64,000 bases of DNA. Origin: an uncultured Flammeovirgaceae bacterium. GTDB taxonomy: Bacteria; Bacteroidota; Bacteroidia; Cytophagales; Cyclobacteriaceae. Below are positions 8,810 through 17,595 of the stretch, piece after piece (positions within the stretch are counted from its first letter, which is position 1; each line of letters opens with the position of its first letter). A program made the position numbers and the translations under genes. The notes below the pieces were generated by a model. That model saw only the letters and a list, made by a program, of their open reading frames with translations, did not search any database and was not told the DNA's origin. The stretch spans positions 62,001-126,000 of the forward strand of contig CAKZYA010000060.1 in assembly GCA_937883755.1 (NCBI GenBank), written 5' to 3'.

Positions 8810-11800
8810 ATGAAAAGACTACACTACTTTCTCACACTCGCATTACTCTTCACTTTCACATTCAGTCAATCTCAGAACAATCAGACTACGTATGATTCAA
8901 CGATGCTACAAGCCTTGAAGTATCGTTTGATTGGCCCATTTCGTGGTGGCCGTTGCACTGCAGTAGCCGGAATACCAAATAAACCCCTGACATTTTTTAT
9001 GGGAACCACTGGGGGCGGTGTTTGGAAGACAGAAGACGGCGGGGGCTCATGGCAAAATATATCGGATGGCTTCTTCGACGTTGGCTCTATTGGCTCTATT
9101 GAAGTCTCACTTTCCGATCCAAACGTAATTTACGTGGGTACAGGTTCGGCTTCACCTCGGGGTAACGTATCAGTGGGTAAAGGCATCTACAAATCGACCG
9201 ATGGTGGAAAAAGCTGGCAAAAAACTGGATTAGAGCAGACTGGGCAGCTTGGTAAAATTCAGATTCACCCCAATAATCCAGATGTTCTCTACGTAGCTGC
9301 TTTGGGGAACATCTTCGGCTCCAATGCCGAGCGGGGAGTATTTCGTAGCCGGGATGGCGGTAAAAGTTGGGATAAAGTACTCTACGTGAATGATAGCACC
9401 GGAGTGGTAGATTTAGTGATGGATCCTACCAATCCTCGAGTTTTATACGCTGGAGCCTGGCAGACCGAACGCAAGCCCTGGACATTGATTGATGGTGGAA
9501 AGGGAAGCGGGTTGTTCAAATCTACCGATGGGGGCGGTACCTGGAAGCGACTAGATGGTGGGTTGCCTACGGGGATAGTCGGACGGGTAGGAGTTGCAGT
9601 CTCTCCGGTAAATTCTCAGCGAGTGTGGGCGATTATGGAACACGTGGACGAAGATAAAGGTGGTATTTATCTTTCAGAAGACGCCGGCGATAGCTGGAAG
9701 CGAATTAACCGCAAGCGGGAGTATCGGCAACGAGCTTGGTACTATTCCCGATTATTTGCTGACCCTCAGCAAGAACATACGCTCTACGTACTGAATACCG
9801 GATTTTACAAATCGTTAAACGACGGAGCAAACTTTGAGCGAATTCCGGTGCCCCACGGGGATAATCATAATTTGTGGATCAACCCCAACGATCCCGATAT
9901 TATGATTCAAAGTAACGACGGTGGGTCTAACATTTCGTTCAACGGGGGTAAAACCTGGTCAACCCAGCGTAATCAGCCTACCGCTGAATTATACCGGGTC
10001 ACGGTAGATAATCGATTTCCGTATCGGGTATACGGAGCACAACAAGATAACTCGACGATTTCAGTACCTAGTCAGGGGCTAGCGGATTTTGATCCAATTC
10101 AGGATTGGCACGCGGTAGGAGGGGGCGAAAGCGGTCATATCGCTGTTCATCCCGAAAACGCCGATTTGGTGTATGCCGGAAATTACATCGGAATCATGAC
10201 TAAGCTTAATCGCGCTCAGGGGCATGTCCGTAGTGTAGAAGTTTATCCCGAGCTCAATGATGGAGTAGAAGGACGCGATCTAAAATACCGATTCCAGTGG
10301 AATGCTCCTATCCAATTTTCTGCTCATAATTCTGATGTGCTTTACTACACTTCTAACTATGTCCATAAATCCACCGACGGTGGACAATCTTGGGAAGTAA
10401 TTAGTCCCGACCTAACCCAAAATATTGATAAGTACCTCGATATTCCGGGTGGGCCAATTCAGCACGACAATACCGGGGTAGAATTGTATTGCACTATTTT
10501 CGCTTTTGAAGAATCTCCACTAGAGGAAGGAGCACTTTGGGCAGGGAGTGATGATGGCCTGCTTCATATTTCTCGCGATGGAGGCGAAAATTGGGAAGAT
10601 ATAACTCCGAAAAACATGCCAACAGAGGGAACAGTAAACGCTATTGATCCGTCTCCGCACCAACCTGGAAAAGCCTACGTTTCAGTATACCGCTACCGCG
10701 ACAATGATTTTCAACCCTATGTATTTCGTACCGAGAACTACGGTAAATCGTGGAAATTACTGACCGACGGCGAAAATGGTATTCCCGCCGATCATTTTGT
10801 GCGGGTAGTGCGGGAAGACCCTGACCGGGAAGGCTTACTGTACGCAGGCACTGAGTTTGGTATGTACATTTCTTTCAATGACGGTGCCGACTGGCAACCC
10901 TTTCAGTTGAATCTGCCAATTACCCCTGTTACTGACTTGAAAGTGCATCAGAAGGATTTAGTAGTGGCAACTCAGGGGCGCAGCTTCTGGATTTTGGATG
11001 ACCTATCGCCGCTGCACCAAATGAATTCAGAAACCGCTCAGGCTGACGTTCACTTGTTCAAGCCCAGTACCGCTTACCGAACCCAGATTCGGGGCTATCG
11101 GGGTGACAATACTCCTGATAATAAACCGAAGGGAGCTATGATCTACTATTCATTGAATTCGCCAAAAGATAGCGTGACTCTAACTATCTTAGATGAAGCA
11201 AGAAAAGAAGTGCGAACTTTTTCCAGTGCAAAAGAAGATGATGAACTTTCGGCGGAAGCAGGGTTGCAAAGCTTTGTTTGGGATTTGAAATACCCTGAGC
11301 CTGACCTGATTGAGAGTGCAGTGATGTCATTGAGCTATACCGGAGGAGTTACTGCGGTACCCGGAATGTACACAATCAAGCTTACTGCTGATGGTGAAGG
11401 AATGGAGCAAATAGTAGAACTAAAAGCTGACCCCCGTTGGGAAAGCACTACTCAAGATTTGCAAGCTCAGTTCGACTTAGGAGTTGCGGTGCGTGACACA
11501 TTAACAGCAGTACACGATTTAATCCGTACCATTCGTAGTGTACGAACTCAGGTAAAAGAAATCGCGCGCCGTAGTGAGAAAGCGGAGTACCATGTTAAGT
11601 TAGGCAGTGATTGCCAGGAGCTATCTGATAAGTTGACGGCACTAGAAGAAAAACTAATTCAAACTCGCAGCGAAAGCTCACAAGACCCTATCAACTATCC
11701 AGTGAAGTTAGATAATCAGTACAGCTATTTGTACACTGTAGTTCATTCGCAGGATGCGTACCCTACCCAAGGCTGCTACGAACGCTTTGATGATCTCAAT

Positions 11801-11923
11801 GCTAAGTTAGCGTACCACCGTCTACAGTTTAGTAGTCTACTGCAAAAGGATATTCAGGCTTTTGAAGAAATCATTGAGAGTGCGGGAATTCCCCGGTTGA
11901 TTCTCAGTACATCTTCCCGCTAG
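8810..11923 (+). CDS. Secreted Asp-box (VPS10/sortilin-like) beta-propeller protein
   Basis: A 1037-residue exported protein with a signal peptide (MKRLHYFLTLALLFTFTFSQSQ). The first about 760 residues hold some eleven Asp-box/BNR motifs of the form S-x-D-x-G-x-x-W, for example KTEDGGGSWQN, KSTDGGKSWQK, RSRDGGKSWDK, KSTDGGGTWKR, KSTDGGQSWEV and ISRDGGENWED, which predict one or two large propellers. The C-terminal about 270 residues contain a beta-sandwich-like part (YSLNSPKDSVTLTILDE, ending near PGMYTIKL) and a helical tail. These proteins are widely labelled glycosyl hydrolase because of the sialidase-type repeats, but I see no sialidase catalytic Arg triad context, so binding or another hydrolytic role is as likely. 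It is monocistronic, with short intergenic gaps on both sides. Confidence 0.85.
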   Translation: MKRLHYFLTLALLFTFTFSQSQNNQTTYDSTMLQALKYRLIGPFRGGRCTAVAGIPNKPLTFFMGTTGGGVWKTEDGGGSWQNISDGFFDVGSIGSIEVSLSDPNVIYVGTGSASPRGNVSVGKGIYKSTDGGKSWQKTGLEQTGQLGKIQIHPNNPDVLYVAALGNIFGSNAERGVFRSRDGGKSWDKVLYVNDSTGVVDLVMDPTNPRVLYAGAWQTERKPWTLIDGGKGSGLFKSTDGGGTWKRLDGGLPTGIVGRVGVAVSPVNSQRVWAIMEHVDEDKGGIYLSEDAGDSWKRINRKREYRQRAWYYSRLFADPQQEHTLYVLNTGFYKSLNDGANFERIPVPHGDNHNLWINPNDPDIMIQSNDGGSNISFNGGKTWSTQRNQPTAELYRVTVDNRFPYRVYGAQQDNSTISVPSQGLADFDPIQDWHAVGGGESGHIAVHPENADLVYAGNYIGIMTKLNRAQGHVRSVEVYPELNDGVEGRDLKYRFQWNAPIQFSAHNSDVLYYTSNYVHKSTDGGQSWEVISPDLTQNIDKYLDIPGGPIQHDNTGVELYCTIFAFEESPLEEGALWAGSDDGLLHISRDGGENWEDITPKNMPTEGTVNAIDPSPHQPGKAYVSVYRYRDNDFQPYVFRTENYGKSWKLLTDGENGIPADHFVRVVREDPDREGLLYAGTEFGMYISFNDGADWQPFQLNLPITPVTDLKVHQKDLVVATQGRSFWILDDLSPLHQMNSETAQADVHLFKPSTAYRTQIRGYRGDNTPDNKPKGAMIYYSLNSPKDSVTLTILDEARKEVRTFSSAKEDDELSAEAGLQSFVWDLKYPEPDLIESAVMSLSYTGGVTAVPGMYTIKLTADGEGMEQIVELKADPRWESTTQDLQAQFDLGVAVRDTLTAVHDLIRTIRSVRTQVKEIARRSEKAEYHVKLGSDCQELSDKLTALEEKLIQTRSESSQDPINYPVKLDNQYSYLYTVVHSQDAYPTQGCYERFDDLNAKLAYHRLQFSSLLQKDIQAFEEIIESAGIPRLILSTSSR

Positions 11924-11933
11924 CTGAGAAAAG

Positions 11934-12419
11934 CTACTCTAGGCATTCTTCAGTGCGGCGGGTATCCGTAATCTGGATGATTTTCCAGCCTTCATTGCTT
12001 CGGTATAGTTGGAAAGCATTCACACCACAGTGACTAAAGGTGGTTCCGCGATAAAAGTGGTAAGGAGTCCAGGCAATAGCCAGAGAGCCGTCTATCTGAA
12101 TTTGATAGTCGAGAATACGTTCGTCCCAGACTTCATCGTGGGGTGTGCCTACTGCTTGTAAAAAGCGGGAAAGAGGGGTTTCTCGTAGACTGGTGGTATC
12201 GTTTTGTTCAACTACGGTTAATAACCGAGCTTCGGGAGCAAAGACTGAATGAACCATGGAGCTATCGGCAGAGCGCATTCCCTCGAACAATGTCACGATA
12301 GTATTTTTTACGGATTCCTGAGGGGATTGAGCAAAACTACTTTGTAAAGTTAATCCCCCAAAAACTGTCAAAAGCAAGACTTTGGCACTAGTCAGTAGGC
12401 AGTATAATTGTGATTTCAT
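11934..12419 (-). CDS. Secreted NTF2-like (SnoaL/DUF4440-type) protein
   Basis: A 161-residue protein with an N-terminal export signal (about MKSQLYCLLTSAKVLLLTVFGGLTLQSSFAQS). The mature part has the NTF2-like cone fold pattern: an N-terminal helix (VKNTIVTLFEGMRSADSSMVHSVFAPEARLLTV), a middle helix (RFLQAVGTP) and four C-terminal strands ending in VNAFQLYRSNEGWKIIQITDTRR. Such proteins bind small molecules or act as non-specific periplasmic domains; no substrate can be named. It is convergent with the Asp-box protein gene and divergent from the S41 peptidase gene. A second NTF2-like protein is encoded at 15945. Confidence 0.8.
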   Translation of the reverse strand: MKSQLYCLLTSAKVLLLTVFGGLTLQSSFAQSPQESVKNTIVTLFEGMRSADSSMVHSVFAPEARLLTVVEQNDTTSLRETPLSRFLQAVGTPHDEVWDERILDYQIQIDGSLAIAWTPYHFYRGTTFSHCGVNAFQLYRSNEGWKIIQITDTRRTEECLE

Positions 12420-12571
12420 AGAGTAAAAGTGTATTTTAGCAAGAATTATTAAAGAGAGTACGAATCAAAATACTCTACTCGATGTTAAGAAGTTGTGATA
12501 ATTTTCTGACAATAATTTAAGCTTTGTGCGGTTATTGCATAAATCTATAATCACATTCAAACGAACAATAT

Positions 12572-13855
12572 ATGCTCAAATTTAAATATAACTGGATACT
12601 CTTGCTGATAGCTTTCCCTTTTTTGTGGAGTTGTCAGGAAGACGAAGAGGCAGTGCCACCTAATGAAGAAGTTAGCTTGGTTGACACCACTTACCAGATT
12701 ATGCGAGAGTGGTACCTTTGGAGTGCGGAAGCTCCAGAAATCAATCCCGATGATTATGAAACGGCTAATGCAGTCATGGATGCTTTCCGTTTCCCGTTAG
12801 ACAAGTGGTCATACATTCAAGAAGAAGAAACATACGACAATTTGTTTAACAATGCTCAGTATGAAGGTTATGGTTTCCGGATGCAATTTGATGATAACGA
12901 TCAGCTACGAGTAGCATTTACTTACCGTGATTCTCCCTTCGGAAAACTAGGAGTGGATCGAAGCTGGATAATCAATAAGATCAACGGGAAGGATATGCAG
13001 ACGATCGTCGCCAATGGTGGAGGAACTAGGGCAGTAACTCAGGAAATATCGAACCCAACCAATACGTTTGAGCTGATTGATGATCAAGGAAATACAGTTA
13101 CTGAAACCTTGACTAAAGAAACAATTGGAATTAATACAGTGCTGCATCATCAGGTTCTTGATGTAGGCAGTGTAAAGGTTGGCTACCTGGTTTTCAACAG
13201 TTTTTTAGCTACTTCTATTGATGAGCTTAAGCCAGTACTTAAAGAGTTTCAGGAGGCAGGAATTGATGAGTTAATTCTGGATCTTCGCTATAATGGCGGA
13301 GGACGGGTAAACGTGGCTGAATATCTGGCAGCTAATATTGTGGGCAACCGAGCAAACGGAAGGAATTTTATTGAATTCATTTACAATGAACAGCAATCGC
13401 AACGAAATCAGGAGGTTACTTTTAACCAAGCTGAGTATCCTTTGAACTTGGATCGGTTAATTACCATTACTTCTAGAAGTACGGCTTCGGCAAGTGAACT
13501 AGTAATTAATGGGCTAGCCCCATTCATGGACGTTGTGATAGTTGGTGAGAATACTAGTGGAAAACCAGTAGGAAGTTTTCCGTTTAGGTATGGTGGTTAC
13601 GCAATTAGCCCGATCAGCTTCAAAATTGCTAATGATAATGGGGAGGGAGAGTATTTTCGTGGATTTGCCCCGGATGCTTTTGTTCCAGATGACTTAAATC
13701 ATAAGTTTGGTGATCCTGAAGAACTACGTTTGCAAGAGGCTTTGTACTTCATTGAAAATGGATTGTTCTTAAGTGGAACAGCCCGACAGGAGCCATCCAC
13801 TTCTAAGTACCAGATTGAATGGCGAGGCTTCCGGCAGGAAATAGGCGCTTATTAA
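12572..13855 (+). CDS. S41-family C-terminal processing peptidase, lipoprotein
   Basis: A 427-residue lipoprotein (signal MLKFKYNWILLLIAFPFLWSC, lipidated Cys at residue 21). It has an N-terminal helical part, a PDZ-like segment around residues 97-190 (SPFGKLGVDRSWIINKINGKDM), then the S41 catalytic core. The core shows ELILDLRYNGGG (about 233-244), TASASEL with the likely nucleophile Ser306, and GENTSGKPVG with the likely general-base Lys331. The Ser/Lys dyad is therefore intact. It probably trims periplasmic or envelope proteins. Its gene ends 15 nt before a rho-independent terminator, and the next gene is an alpha/beta hydrolase lipoprotein on the same strand. Confidence 0.9.
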   Translation: MLKFKYNWILLLIAFPFLWSCQEDEEAVPPNEEVSLVDTTYQIMREWYLWSAEAPEINPDDYETANAVMDAFRFPLDKWSYIQEEETYDNLFNNAQYEGYGFRMQFDDNDQLRVAFTYRDSPFGKLGVDRSWIINKINGKDMQTIVANGGGTRAVTQEISNPTNTFELIDDQGNTVTETLTKETIGINTVLHHQVLDVGSVKVGYLVFNSFLATSIDELKPVLKEFQEAGIDELILDLRYNGGGRVNVAEYLAANIVGNRANGRNFIEFIYNEQQSQRNQEVTFNQAEYPLNLDRLITITSRSTASASELVINGLAPFMDVVIVGENTSGKPVGSFPFRYGGYAISPISFKIANDNGEGEYFRGFAPDAFVPDDLNHKFGDPEELRLQEALYFIENGLFLSGTARQEPSTSKYQIEWRGFRQEIGAY

Positions 13856-13870
13856 AAAAATTGAAGTAGT

Positions 13871-13897
13871 AGCATCGTCTTAGGCGATGCTTTTTTG
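13871..13897 (+). terminator. Rho-independent terminator after the S41 peptidase
   Basis: A perfect 7-bp stem (AGCATCG / CGATGCT) with a 7-nt loop, followed by a run of six T. The hairpin lies just upstream of the next start codon at 13902, so the next gene must be read from within or beyond this element, or by readthrough. Confidence 0.85.
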
Positions 13898-13901
13898 TTC
13901 T

Positions 13902-15125
13902 ATGAATAGTTTTATCCCTCGCTTTCACCAGTTTCTAGTGGGTTTTTGTTTTCTTTTCGTTCTCTACTCCTGTAGGGAAGGGGAGGAGGCTGCGCCCGAC
14001 GCAAATGTTTTTCTGGTTGATCATGAAGAGGTAGCCGCTGTATCTGGTGCAGAATTGCAGGTAATAGCTGCTTTCACTGGCTTTGGTCAATACCAAGACC
14101 TGATTGAGTACGGATTGACTTTATACAAAATAACCTATCGTACTGAATTTAAAGGCGAGAGCCTGGAGGCATCAGGTTTGATTGCCGTACCGCAGGGCAC
14201 TGAACGGTTTCCGCTGTTACTGGGGGCGCACGGAACCATTACTGATAATAGCCGGGCACCATCCAATCTGAATTTCTCGCAGAATAACACTACTGGATTT
14301 GAGCTATTTGCCTCCTTTGGTTTTGTGAGTATTATTCCTGATTACCTAGGCTTTGGGGCTTCATCCAATGTGGTGCATCCTTATTTTGACTATCAGTCTT
14401 CGGCTCAAAGCTCAGTAGATATGATAAAGGCTACCCAGGAGTTTTTAGAAGATCAGCAAGTAGCGTTTAACCCAGAACTTCTCATTACAGGCTATTCACA
14501 AGGTGGGTACGTAGCTATGGCGACATTGAGATATTTAGAAGAAAATGCCGAGGCTTTGCCAGGGGTTGATGTAGTAGCCACTGCTGCTGGGGCGGGCGGT
14601 TACAACATTCGACAAGGAATGGATATTATTTTGCAAGATACTACTTACTTGGTTCCTGCTAATCTGGCTTTTCTAATATATGCTTACCAGCAAACTAACG
14701 ATTGGACTAGACCTCTTACCGATTTTTTTCAGGAACCATATGCCTCTCAGATTCCTAGCTTATTTGATGGTAGCACAAATACCGTTACAATTAATGCTCA
14801 GCTCACTACGGATTTGAGTGATTTATTTCAACCACAGTTTCTCGCCGATATACGCGATGGAACCGAGACTGAGTTTTTGACTGCCTTAGATGAGAATAGT
14901 GTACATGACTGGGCGCCTCAAACACCAGTAAGACTATACCATGAAATCAAGGATGAAGTAGTGCCTGAGCCAACTTCAGCTAGCACTTTCCAATTGATGC
15001 AGCAAAATGGGGCAGCGGATGTTACTTATTTTCCGTTTAATCAGGCGCCCGATCATCGACAAGGAGCGCAGCCAATGTACGTGGAGGCCATTCCTTGGTT
15101 TATCTCTTTGCGAAGTTTCGACTAG
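13902..15125 (+). CDS. Alpha/beta hydrolase lipoprotein (secretory lipase/esterase-like)
   Basis: A 407-residue lipoprotein: MNSFIPRFHQFLVGFCFLFVLYSC with the lipidated Cys near residue 24. The start is the ATG at 13902; an earlier in-frame start lies inside the terminator hairpin and can be excluded. The alpha/beta hydrolase fold shows the oxyanion region (LLLGAHGTITDN), the nucleophile elbow ITGYSQGGYVAM with Ser199, and likely acid and base residues in HEIKDEVVPE and APDHRQGAQ near the C-terminus. The pattern resembles secretory lipases and prolyl-oligopeptidase-like esterases that act on surface esters. The substrate is unknown. It overlaps by 4 nt the end of the convergent lipoprotein gene at 15122. 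Confidence 0.82.
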   Translation: MNSFIPRFHQFLVGFCFLFVLYSCREGEEAAPDANVFLVDHEEVAAVSGAELQVIAAFTGFGQYQDLIEYGLTLYKITYRTEFKGESLEASGLIAVPQGTERFPLLLGAHGTITDNSRAPSNLNFSQNNTTGFELFASFGFVSIIPDYLGFGASSNVVHPYFDYQSSAQSSVDMIKATQEFLEDQQVAFNPELLITGYSQGGYVAMATLRYLEENAEALPGVDVVATAAGAGGYNIRQGMDIILQDTTYLVPANLAFLIYAYQQTNDWTRPLTDFFQEPYASQIPSLFDGSTNTVTINAQLTTDLSDLFQPQFLADIRDGTETEFLTALDENSVHDWAPQTPVRLYHEIKDEVVPEPTSASTFQLMQQNGAADVTYFPFNQAPDHRQGAQPMYVEAIPWFISLRSFD

Positions 15126-15928
15126 CGTTCGGATACTGTAGCTTCGTTAGGCATTAAAAACATACTCTGATCGGGTGGGATTTCATCCAGAACCACGTTA
15201 CGGTATCCAGTTACTCCTCGCTGTTCACCCAACGAATCGTTTTCCCATCGGTAAGACTGTACCTTCAGTGGCACTTTTAGACCATTTACGGTTTGCCACT
15301 CCTCATAGACTCGGGCATTGTAACGATCGGCGGGAGATTGGGAAAAATACGTTACAGTATACAGCAGCAACCGCATCTGGTGAGTAGTTTGATCAAAATA
15401 CGCAATATACTCATCGTTGGCCGCGTCACCCACGTCGGACTGGTAAGTAATCTTCAAGACATCGTAGGTCTGATCTTGGAACTGACGAGGTTCTAATACT
15501 TCATAGTTAATGCCGGGGTCAGCCAACACAAATGGAAGAGCAAAGAAATAGAACTGCAAGTTGTGATAAAAGCGAGCTGACCTTCCCGAATAAGCCGAAG
15601 TATCCGGGCTGACCCACACTTGCTGACCATCAAAACCAATAGTGTACTGCTCATTGGTCAAAAGTACTTTCCGGGTATTTAAAGCAATAAGTTGATGGTC
15701 TACCAAATCTTCGCCTCGATACAGATCATATTCCAGTTTCTCGAGAGACTTCCAACGTTCAAGGCCGCCATGAGCCTCCAAAGCCAGTTGTAACACTTCT
15801 GGATAACTAGGTTCCTCCGGGGCAAAAACTATTTCTGGCGAAGACTGACTAGCCGTTTGTTCGGGCGAGGTACATCCGAAGAAAAAAGAAAAAACGATTA
15901 GATACGTTAGGAAATGAGTGTTACGCAT
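15122..15928 (-). CDS. DUF6503-like lipoprotein
   Basis: A 268-residue lipoprotein, started at the ATG of MRNTHFLTYLIVFSFFFGC; upstream in-frame codons overlap the next gene and lack a signal. The mature protein has the block LQLALEAHGGLERWKSLEKLEYDL, followed by long beta strands (VLLTNEQYTIGFDGQQVWVSP, YEVLEPRQFQDQTYDVLKITY, DEYIAYFDQTTHQMRLLLYTV) and ends with WQTVNGLKVPLKVQSYRW. This is the pattern of the LolA/LolB-like half-barrel proteins annotated as DUF6503 in Bacteroidota. It probably binds a lipid or hydrophobic ligand in the periplasm. It is the last of three minus-strand genes (17134 to 15122) that look co-transcribed. Confidence 0.78.
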   Translation of the reverse strand: MRNTHFLTYLIVFSFFFGCTSPEQTASQSSPEIVFAPEEPSYPEVLQLALEAHGGLERWKSLEKLEYDLYRGEDLVDHQLIALNTRKVLLTNEQYTIGFDGQQVWVSPDTSAYSGRSARFYHNLQFYFFALPFVLADPGINYEVLEPRQFQDQTYDVLKITYQSDVGDAANDEYIAYFDQTTHQMRLLLYTVTYFSQSPADRYNARVYEEWQTVNGLKVPLKVQSYRWENDSLGEQRGVTGYRNVVLDEIPPDQSMFLMPNEATVSER

Positions 15929-15944
15929 AGGAAAAATCGATAAA

Positions 15945-16433
15945 TCAGGGAGTAAAACTACTAGTATGGTCTCTGACGATGACCCATTGGTCGTCAATTT
16001 TACGGAATAAAAGAGTGAAATACCCTCCAATATTCCCTGAATCACGATCTAATGTCCATTGACCGACCATATGATAAGCATCTAAAGCTAACTGATCTAG
16101 TTTGATAATATTAAAAGTCAACTGTCCCATTGCTGCTCGGTCAGGGTATATTGTTTGGTAGCGCTGGTAAGTGATCTCGAATCCGTAAGTCACACTGTTG
16201 TCCCCAATGAACGTTAATGAATCAGATTGCCAGTAGCTCTCCATAAAGCAATCAATATCGCCTTGGTTCCAACAGTTTTGCTGCATACTCATAACAGTTC
16301 GTATAGCCGTTGCCCCTTCTTTTTCATTATCTACTGAGCAAGCCAGTATGGTGCCCATCAGCACGAAAATTATCAATCGTAATATAATTATATCAAGATT
16401 TACAGACGTCGGATGCGGATATTTTTGAACCAA
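15945..16433 (-). CDS. NTF2-like (SnoaL/DUF4440) lipoprotein
   Basis: A 162-residue protein with a late hydrophobic signal (LIIFVLMGTILAC), so probably a lipoprotein. The NTF2-like pattern is clear: IRTVMSMQQNCWNQGDIDCFMESYW at the start, YQRYQTIYP, and the closing strands YHMVGQWTLDRD, GYFTLLFRKIDDQWVIVRDHTS. The ATG at 16433 overlaps the upstream DUF1080 gene by 34 nt, and a TTG nearer the signal (MIIFVLMGTILAC) would avoid the overlap and give a more normal signal length. I keep the ATG but am unsure. It sits between the DUF1080 and DUF6503-like lipoprotein genes in one transcription unit. Confidence 0.78.
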   Translation of the reverse strand: MVQKYPHPTSVNLDIIILRLIIFVLMGTILACSVDNEKEGATAIRTVMSMQQNCWNQGDIDCFMESYWQSDSLTFIGDNSVTYGFEITYQRYQTIYPDRAAMGQLTFNIIKLDQLALDAYHMVGQWTLDRDSGNIGGYFTLLFRKIDDQWVIVRDHTSSFTP

Positions 16434-17134
16434 ACTGGGTCACTGTGGTCTTGCAAGGCAATATGACCTTCCTTGTACTGACCATAGCCTGACATATCTT
16501 TAAATTTAGTTTCAGCTACCCGGGCGTTCCATTCGTCAGTCCACAGATCATATTCTACCACTTTTTGTCCATTTAGCCAATGTTCAACGTGACCATTGTC
16601 TACAATAATCTTTCCTTCATTATATTCACCTACTTGCTTTAGTTGAACGTTCTGTGGTTCATCCAGGGCGTAATTTGCGCCGGACATCTGGCTTTTCTCT
16701 AAAGTGGCGTTATGAACGATTCCGTAGTTTTCGTCGTCAATAAGCTGATACTCGGGTCCGGTTTCGTAGGTACTGTTATACTCATCGCTCTCTTGAGCTA
16801 AATAAATTACTCCACTATTGCTACCTTCAGCGATACGCCAGTCAAACTCCAACGCAAAGTTTCCAAACTTTTCTTTCGTGATCAGATCGCCAATGCCACC
16901 GGTGGTGTACAAAGCGCCATCTTCTATTTGCCAAGCCGAAGTATCGCTTTTAAAGTTACGCCAGGCATCCATATTAGAGCCATCAAACAATGTAATCCAG
17001 TCATTTTCTTCATTAGTATCACTTTCTTCTACTACCACACTTTCCTCAGTAGACGAACTTTTTTCGCTACTAGAAGAAGTACAACTGAAGAGGAGAATCA
17101 AACCTAACAAAGAGAAAGGCAATAGACGTAGCAT
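16400..17134 (-). CDS. DUF1080 (3-keto-disaccharide hydrolase) lipoprotein
   Basis: A 244-residue lipoprotein (MLRLLPFSLLGLILLFSC, Cys at residue 18) with an acidic, Ser-rich linker and one DUF1080 domain, a concanavalin-like jelly roll. Typical blocks are WITLFDGSNMDAWRNF, WQIEDGALYTTGGIGDLITKEKFGNFALEFDWRIAEGSNSGVIYL, GPEYQLIDDENY, WLNGQKVVEYDL and the terminal GHIALQDHSDPVWFKNIRIR. Members act on 3-keto-glucosides or bind carbohydrates. It is first in the minus-strand set DUF1080, NTF2-like, DUF6503-like. It fits the carbohydrate theme of the region but its substrate is not visible in the sequence. Confidence 0.88.
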   Translation of the reverse strand: MLRLLPFSLLGLILLFSCTSSSSEKSSSTEESVVVEESDTNEENDWITLFDGSNMDAWRNFKSDTSAWQIEDGALYTTGGIGDLITKEKFGNFALEFDWRIAEGSNSGVIYLAQESDEYNSTYETGPEYQLIDDENYGIVHNATLEKSQMSGANYALDEPQNVQLKQVGEYNEGKIIVDNGHVEHWLNGQKVVEYDLWTDEWNARVAETKFKDMSGYGQYKEGHIALQDHSDPVWFKNIRIRRL

Positions 17135-17319
17135 AAAGATTGGATTAGAGCAGTAGTTTATATCTGCGGCAATTACGGGAAAAACTACTTTCTACCCAAT
17201 TATTTTTTCCTAACTCGGTTTTTTGTGCTGATGGGTCAATTAGCCACAGTATAATTCTGATTCGGGCTTTGAGTACAGCGGTAGATTTGTCAGATAAGTC
17301 AGACGTTTTGATTGAATTG

Positions 17320-17351
17320 TTTGTAGGGTTAGGTCAGATTTGATAAATTTG
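17320..17351 (+). promoter_or_regulatory. Bacteroidota-type promoter of the tRNA gene
   Basis: TTTG (17320-17323), a 20-nt spacer, then TAAATTTG (17344-17351), almost the exact TTTG-N19-TAnnTTTG consensus of this phylum. Predicted transcription start near 17358, about 17 nt before the mature tRNA. Confidence 0.72.
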
Positions 17352-17374
17352 CGCTCCTATTCGCGACAAGCGAA

Positions 17375-17448
17375 GGGCCCTTAGCTCAGTTGGTTAGAGC
17401 ACCTGACTCATAATCAGGTGGTCGCTGGTTCGAGCCCAGCAGGGCCCA
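17375..17448 (+). tRNA. tRNA with anticodon CAU, probably tRNA-Ile2 (lysidine type)
   Basis: A complete 74-nt cloverleaf: acceptor GGGCCCT pairs perfectly with AGGGCCC, D arm GCTC/GAGC, anticodon stem CCTGA/TCAGG around loop CTCATAA, T arm GCTGG/CCAGC with loop TTCGAGC, discriminator A73. CCA is not encoded. CAU can mean initiator Met, elongator Met or Ile2. The paired first base pair (G1-C72) and absence of the three G-C pairs of the initiator anticodon stem exclude tRNA-fMet. The variable/T-arm run TGGTCGCTGGTTC matches what I recall of enterobacterial tRNA-Ile2, which favours Ile2 over elongator Met, but this is not proven. Confidence 0.92.
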
Positions 17449-17474
17449 CTCCCACAACGGAATTGTGATAATCA

Positions 17475-17512
17475 AGCACTTACGAGATCTATTCTAGTAG
17501 GTGCTTTTTTGT
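17475..17512 (+). terminator. Rho-independent terminator after the tRNA
   Basis: A 9-bp stem (AGCACTTAC / GTAGGTGCT, one G-T pair) with a 13-nt loop, directly followed by TTTTTT. It starts 27 nt after the tRNA and should end its transcript. Confidence 0.85.
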
Positions 17513-17595
17513 TTTTTAGCTCTTCGGAGATATAATTAACGATCAGACTGTTATCAATTAAAATACTTTCTACGGCAATGAGTATTTTTGAATGA

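Noticed and set aside
8810-11923. Sialidase
   Set aside because: The Asp-box repeats are there, but I could not see the Arg triad, Tyr/Glu pair or FRIP motif of true sialidases.
16818-17156. Plus-strand ORF of 112 codons antisense to the DUF1080 gene
   Set aside because: The opposite strand has a clear conserved lipoprotein; this ORF is Ser-rich low-information sequence.
17583-17590. TATTTTTG as a promoter for the pseudouridine synthase
   Set aside because: It is only 5 nt from the start codon and has no upstream element; leaderless initiation is not supported.
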